The translations under genes and the position numbers were made by a program. Under the pieces are notes generated by a model. The model did no database searches, was not told the origin of the DNA, and saw only the letters and a program-made list of their open reading frames with translations. Of a DNA stretch of 9,854 bases, positions 5,957-9,854 are shown piece by piece. Source of the stretch: Candidatus Brocadiaceae bacterium (GTDB lineage Bacteria > Planctomycetota > Brocadiia > SM23-32); contig PUNP01000242.1 in NCBI GenBank assembly GCA_003551785.1, positions 1 to 9,854 of the forward strand, in the 5' to 3' direction. Every line of letters starts with the position of its first letter. Within the stretch, counting starts at the first letter, position 1.

Positions 5957-6065
5957 GGGAATTCTCGGAACCGATCTGCGCCGTCAAAAATTGCATGTAA
6001 GGGTGTTTGGGGGGCTAAAATATTTTATGTCATTTCTGTTAAACTGTTTTTCGAGGCCGCTACGG
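5957..6065 (+). repeat. Degenerate repeat fragment E5 (3' half, tail type A)
   Basis: This corresponds to about 265-378 of E1: GGAACCGAT, CGTCAAAAATTGCATGTAAG, GTGTTTGG, then TATGTCATTTCTGTTAAACTG and TCGAGGCCGC. The tail agrees best with E6 (8807-8864). The CGATTTT hairpin seen in E1 and E4 has decayed. It ends 15 bases before the helicase reading frame's terminal stop. In the rest of the gap (5812-5956) I see no gene. Confidence 0.6.
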
Positions 6066-6079
6066 ATTCACTTCATATC

Positions 6080-8776
6080 TCAGGTCACAGGAGTAAGGTT
6101 ATGACGGTTAGAAAGAAGTGACACGTCTTTTCGGTTGTTATTGTGGCTAAGGTTTTTAAGAACCTCATGTTGCGTCTCTGGTGTCCAGAATATCTTCAAT
6201 TGCTTACGAGCTCGAGTTACGGATGTGTAGAAAATGTTGTGTGTTATGTCGTCTTCGTTGGCATCAGTTATAACGATCTTGACTGAGTCATACTCGAGCC
6301 CCTGCGCCTTATGAATCGACACAGCGTAGGCAACTTAAAAGGGAACACTTGTGTTCAATGAGTCGTTGTCTTCGTCGCTGATAGCATAGTCATAAACTTT
6401 GAATCTGACGGTAGAGCCTTTTATCCACTTGAGTTCTACATCACAGACATCGAACTCGTTAAGCGGCCGATCGATTTCAATATCGAACTGGATCCAGCCA
6501 CGACCGTTCTCGATATCGACGATTCGTCCCTTGAGATTATTATAGATCACAGGTCGGAACCGTTCGGTTTCGTTGAAAATTACAGGGTCACCTACCTTGT
6601 AGGTGTTGATGCGCCAAGTGATGGCCTTACCAAGATTGCTACTCTGCAGAAACCGGTTGATGTTGTTGATTCCATAAAGACCGTCGTAGTTCAAGCAAAG
6701 GATGATCTCGTCCTGACTTTTTGTCTCGAAAAGTGTATTGTCGAGTGTAGTCGAGAATCCGTTCTGAGCAATGGCCTCAGCAATGTCGTCATCAATGTCT
6801 CGAACCTTATTCCAGAAGTCCAAGAGTGATCTTTCATTGGTTCTGAAGGGGTTTGTCAACTCGAACACCGATTTTTTAGGAATGAACGAGCGCATGATTC
6901 CAAACCAGCTGCCGAACTGGATCGACTCGATCTGGTGGACATCCCCAACGAGCACAAGTAGCTTGAAGGACGTCTTCTCTAACACCTTGATTAAGTCCGC
7001 ATTACTAACAGTGCTGCACTCGTCGATGATCAAAAGGTCATAGTCCGGGTCGGGTGAGCTTTTGTGGATATGGCTACTGATTGTCCGAAAGACTGAGTTC
7101 TGCGCGGTTACTCTGCGTTTCAGATTGTCGACAGCCGGGTTGGTATGCGCGAGGAAGAGCTTTTTTTTATCGTTGAAATAGTGTGCTACATGGTCTACCA
7201 TTGTTGACTTGCCGGTGCCAGCTGCCCCGTAGATCAAAGCAACGCGTGACTGACTGAACAACTGCTTGAGTGCATCCTTTTTGTGCAGGTCATCGATGTT
7301 GTGAGGTGACTTGTCGAGCCAGCTTTCGACGGCTTGGGTGTAGCCAGAGATACCGGAAGATGCATAATTTTGAAGTTTCGCTACGATGGAGACAGTGTCG
7401 TTCTCATAGCCGCAAAAGAAAACATGATTCTTATCGAGCACAAGTCGTCGCCCCGTATGCTTATAGTAAAGCTTTTTATTGTATGTAGAAATAAGGTCTT
7501 TGACTTCTCCGAACTTTTCAAGGTCTTCAACGGGAGTGTAGAGGAGACCGTGACGCTCTACGTTGTTCTTTACACGTCGAGCGAGAAGTTCGTGCGTCCT
7601 TTCGCTCATATCGAGGCTCTCGACTAGATCCCAGTATCTGGGATTGTGTGAGCGGAGCGAAGTACAAAGTGGCATGGTATCGAAGGGGATGCACCCGTAG
7701 TCCAAGTTCAATCCGGAAAGATGTTTGCATTTATCAGATGAATACTGAGGCTTTAAAATCTGATTGTGCATCCGTAGCAAAAGATATCGGAGGACGTTGT
7801 GTCCCGGATTCTTTGCACTCACGATGGAGCGAACTTTATCAAGCAAAGGAAATATCCGTGGTTTAGTGACTTTATGCGTCGCATTTTCCTTTATAGTCGA
7901 ATACCGAGCTGCGGGCATATCAAGAAGGTCGAGAAGGCTACCAGAACTCGATGTTAGCCAGTGCATCAGGTTACGGTACTCCGGCCAATTTGTGCGTGTA
8001 TTCAAGAAGATGCCCAGAAGGCGGGCAAAATTGTCGAATTCGCAAGGGCGGATTGATACCTCCCACTTGCGAATAATCGTGATAGGCATCTTTTGCCCGA
8101 GCGCTTCAATTGAGTCTCGATGGAGCGTCAAATTGGCTGAGTATTTGTCACTCATAGCGATATCCGTGAAACCGATGATGCGGTCAAATTTGCTCACCCT
8201 ATTGACGGCGCGGTAAAAGGTAACCTCGTAATAGATACGGTTGTTAACAAAAAAGGGGCGAGTTTTGTGTATATAGTACCGATCTCGTATGTCTCCTTTT
8301 GATGAAGCCGAAAGGGTTTGATCAATCCTCTCGGCGATCTTTTCGTGGTATTCCTGCAGTGACGGATCGAGGTCAACCGGAAAATTCTCAAGATTCTCCA
8401 ACACTGAGATTCCACAACTGTCTTGAAGCAAGTAACGAATGCGGTGTAAATACTCATAGTAGTTGAGCATCAAGCGCTCAGAAGCATCTCCATCAAAAGT
8501 GCAGTGGGAAGCACTTTTCTGAATCAGTTTGTGGAACTTGCCGAGGAAGTTAAAATTTGCATCCCCTTTGACAAAGGCGAGGCCCGTACTCACCGCGTCG
8601 TAAATAAATTCGGCATCGTCTGAGCCTGTGTGCAGACGCACTGCAACTCCTTCGACTAGGTTTCTGATCTGTGAAAGTACGTTTTGCGATAGCAATGCCC
8701 GATGGTTAGCAAGCGATTCAATATTCCTGCAAATCGCCTCGTTAGCGCTTTGGATGTGTTTCCTGACAGTAGTCAT
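6080..8776 (-). pseudogene. SF1 RecD-like DNA helicase, interrupted by one in-frame stop
   Basis: From ATG 8776 the frame runs 813 codons to TAA (6337-6335). It then continues in the same frame for 84 more codons to a final stop at 6080, 898 positions in all. Helicase motifs in order: Walker A GAAGTGKST (517-525), motif Ia AHTNPAVDNL (543-552), Walker B LLIIDE (581-586), motif III GDVHQIESIQFG (611-622) and NPFR (642-645). After the stop come motif V, VSIHKAQGLEYD (819-830), and motif VI, YTSVTRARKQL (850-860), with the arginine finger. This is the RecD/UvrD C-terminal type of ATP-dependent DNA helicase. Residues 1-500 match nothing I recognise. The stop replaces one residue between SVPF and VAYAV, so one base change explains it. 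The 813-residue product would lack motifs V and VI and should not work as a motor. GTG 6322 could at most start an 80-residue fragment. No clear Shine-Dalgarno precedes 8776. Confidence 0.88.
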
Positions 8777-8799
8777 TATCGGTTAAGTTATTTTTCCGT

Positions 8800-8828
8800 A
8801 ATTTAGGGGTAAAAACACCTTATGTCAT
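8800..8828 (-). promoter_or_regulatory. Weak candidate promoter of the helicase gene inside repeat E6
   Basis: On the - strand ATGACA (8828-8823), a 17-base spacer and TAAATT (8805-8800, four of six matches) lie 24 bases before the helicase start. The -35 and spacer belong to the type A repeat tail, so the repeat may supply part of the promoter. Transcription from the upstream nuclease gene is the alternative. Confidence 0.3.
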
Positions 8829-8902
8829 TTCTATTAAACTGCTTATCGAGGGCCGCCCCCGGAGTCATCGACCGGAGCATTTTTCGAGGGCCGCCCACGG
8901 AG
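8806..8902 (+). repeat. Repeat fragment E6 (tail type A with a doubled GC-rich motif)
   Basis: Bases 8807-8864 match E1 at 321-378 with about 5 differences in 58 and no gaps. The terminal motif CGAGGGCCGCCCCCGGAG (8847-8864) is followed by a second copy, CGAGGGCCGCCCACGGAG (8885-8902), 38 bases further on. It fills almost all of the gap between the helicase gene and the nuclease-type gene. The head of the repeat is absent. Confidence 0.75.
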
Positions 8903-8926
8903 CCAACGGAGAGCCATTTAATTTCC

Positions 8927-9853
8927 TCAGAATGGTATATCATCATCAAATAAGGTATCCGGCTTTGGAATGGCCCCCTCTGGCAGTGGTAAACTGCATA
9001 CGACATACAAATTCAGAATATCTTCTCGATCCATAAAGAGTATTTGACTGCGTTTAGAGGCATCAAGCTTTTGCCCTAACCAGTTTTTAGCTTGTTTGGT
9101 TATCTCTCCGCCAGTAACAATAAAAGCATGATCGACAAGGACTCGACTGTTTGTTTCTGGGTCAAATATTTCATGTCCCAACATCATAAGTAGTTGGTTA
9201 TGTATTTCAGCTATGTTGGCATTCGATGCTTTGTTTGTACCAGCAGCATCCAGTTTTCCTTTTTTTACCTGAACTCCAAAATATAAGACATGTTGCGTAG
9301 GAAGAATGTATCGCATCCAAATATCTTTTCCATACTCAAGCGCCTTATCTTTATGGCCAGCAGACGTGATACGATGAAAACCAAGTTGTCGGAATAGTGG
9401 GAGTAAGATTTCTTGAATTAATTCATCCTCTGAACATTTATCCAAATATGCAATGAGCTTTTCTCTTCTTTCGAGCTCCTTAGGAGTAAACGGTCGATGA
9501 GGGGTAGCAGATGTCGATATGGTTTTTGTTCCAATATGGTGAATATAGAGCAGATTATCTTCGCCATAGAACGCTTCGTAACCCTCCCGTGACAAGGGTT
9601 GGTTCAACAGCTCAAGTGCTTTTGAACGGTCAGGATCATTCGGCTCCGCGTCAGATTTGTGCATTAATACTCTAAGTACATGCACGAAGCGTTCTGGCAA
9701 TGCATAAGGTGCTGGCTGTGGCTCTTGCAATAATTCCGATAGCCTGTCTGCAGTCCAAGCCCACCGAGTCGAGCCATCATGAACAAAATCAAGATCACAC
9801 TCTTCAAAGAATTGGGTGATGTAACTGCTAGAGCGATAGGGAAAAAAATCCAC
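8927..9853 (-). CDS. Mrr-like restriction endonuclease-type protein with possible AbiJ-type N-terminus
   Basis: At least 308 residues. The C-terminal domain (about 130-285) has a restriction-endonuclease pattern: ELIQEILLPLFRQLGF (144-159), GKDIWM (175-180) with D177, and YFGVQVKKGK (191-200) with Q195 and K197. The D...QxK spacing fits Mrr-type nucleases. Further blocks are FIVTGGEITKQAKNWLG (244-260) and ILFMDREDIL (271-280). The N-terminal part (FFEECDLDFVHDGSTRWAWT, 15-34, then LPERFVHVLRVLMH, 52-65) resembles AbiJ N-terminal domains of abortive-infection proteins, from memory and less surely. The first usable codon is GTG 9853-9851, one base from the window edge, so no ribosome-binding site can be checked and the gene may start further out. 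It is upstream of and co-oriented with the helicase gene, which suggests a joint role in cutting foreign DNA. No frame damage is visible. Confidence 0.75.
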   Translation of the reverse strand: MDFFPYRSSSYITQFFEECDLDFVHDGSTRWAWTADRLSELLQEPQPAPYALPERFVHVLRVLMHKSDAEPNDPDRSKALELLNQPLSREGYEAFYGEDNLLYIHHIGTKTISTSATPHRPFTPKELERREKLIAYLDKCSEDELIQEILLPLFRQLGFHRITSAGHKDKALEYGKDIWMRYILPTQHVLYFGVQVKKGKLDAAGTNKASNANIAEIHNQLLMMLGHEIFDPETNSRVLVDHAFIVTGGEITKQAKNWLGQKLDASKRSQILFMDREDILNLYVVCSLPLPEGAIPKPDTLFDDDIPF

Positions 9854-9854
9854 G

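Noticed and set aside
950..6337. Reassigned TAA codon (alternative genetic code or recoding)
   Set aside because: The two internal TAA codons stand for different expected residues (tyrosine in the toxin; probably Glu or Gln in the helicase), and TAA serves as the ordinary final stop of several genes here.
7764..8216. A 150-residue + strand open frame
   Set aside because: It lies entirely within the helicase gene in the antisense direction and has no family features.
55..8902. Repeats as integron attC sites with gene cassettes
   Set aside because: I saw no GTTRRRY/RYYYAAC core sites, no integrase, repeat tails differ in type, and most genes carry their own promoters.

Overview
The window looks like an accessory, defence-type island from a low-to-mid-GC Firmicute, most likely a Clostridia-type anaerobe. 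The reasons are AGGAGG ribosome-binding sites, TTGACA/TATAAT-type promoters, some GTG starts, and the families present. Species cannot be named from this sequence. There are no rRNA, tRNA, CRISPR or transposase genes.

Layout, left to right. A full copy of a structured dispersed repeat (about 55-378) precedes a ParD/ParE-type toxin-antitoxin pair on the + strand (573-1042), whose toxin is broken by one in-frame TAA. All remaining genes are on the - strand. They are a DUF6602-type putative nuclease (1212-2087), an unrecognised 258-residue protein with a possible D...QxK nuclease motif (2318-3094), a DUF2971 protein (3358-4149), and an XRE repressor plus ImmA/IrrE metalloprotease operon (5738 down to 4645, ATGA overlap, palindromic operator over the promoter). 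Last come a large SF1 RecD-like helicase gene (8776 down to 6080), broken by one in-frame TAA just before motifs V/VI, and a Mrr-like restriction endonuclease-type protein with a possible AbiJ-type N-terminus (9853 down to 8927), whose 5' end touches the window edge.

The most striking feature is between the genes. Six copies or fragments of one repeat family, all in the same orientation, occupy six of the seven junctions between gene modules. The two long copies share a head with several perfect hairpins, and most visible differences fall in loops or keep pairing, so the head may be a structured RNA. Two unrelated genes (258-residue protein and DUF2971) also share a near-identical promoter block, which suggests that regulatory DNA was copied or exchanged.

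Working together: the XRE/ImmA pair is a self-contained switch. The helicase and the adjacent nuclease-type gene could form a helicase-nuclease defence pair, now apparently inactive in its helicase part. The other genes look like independent one-gene or two-gene modules gathered side by side. Defence roles are inferred from family and context, not shown by the sequence.
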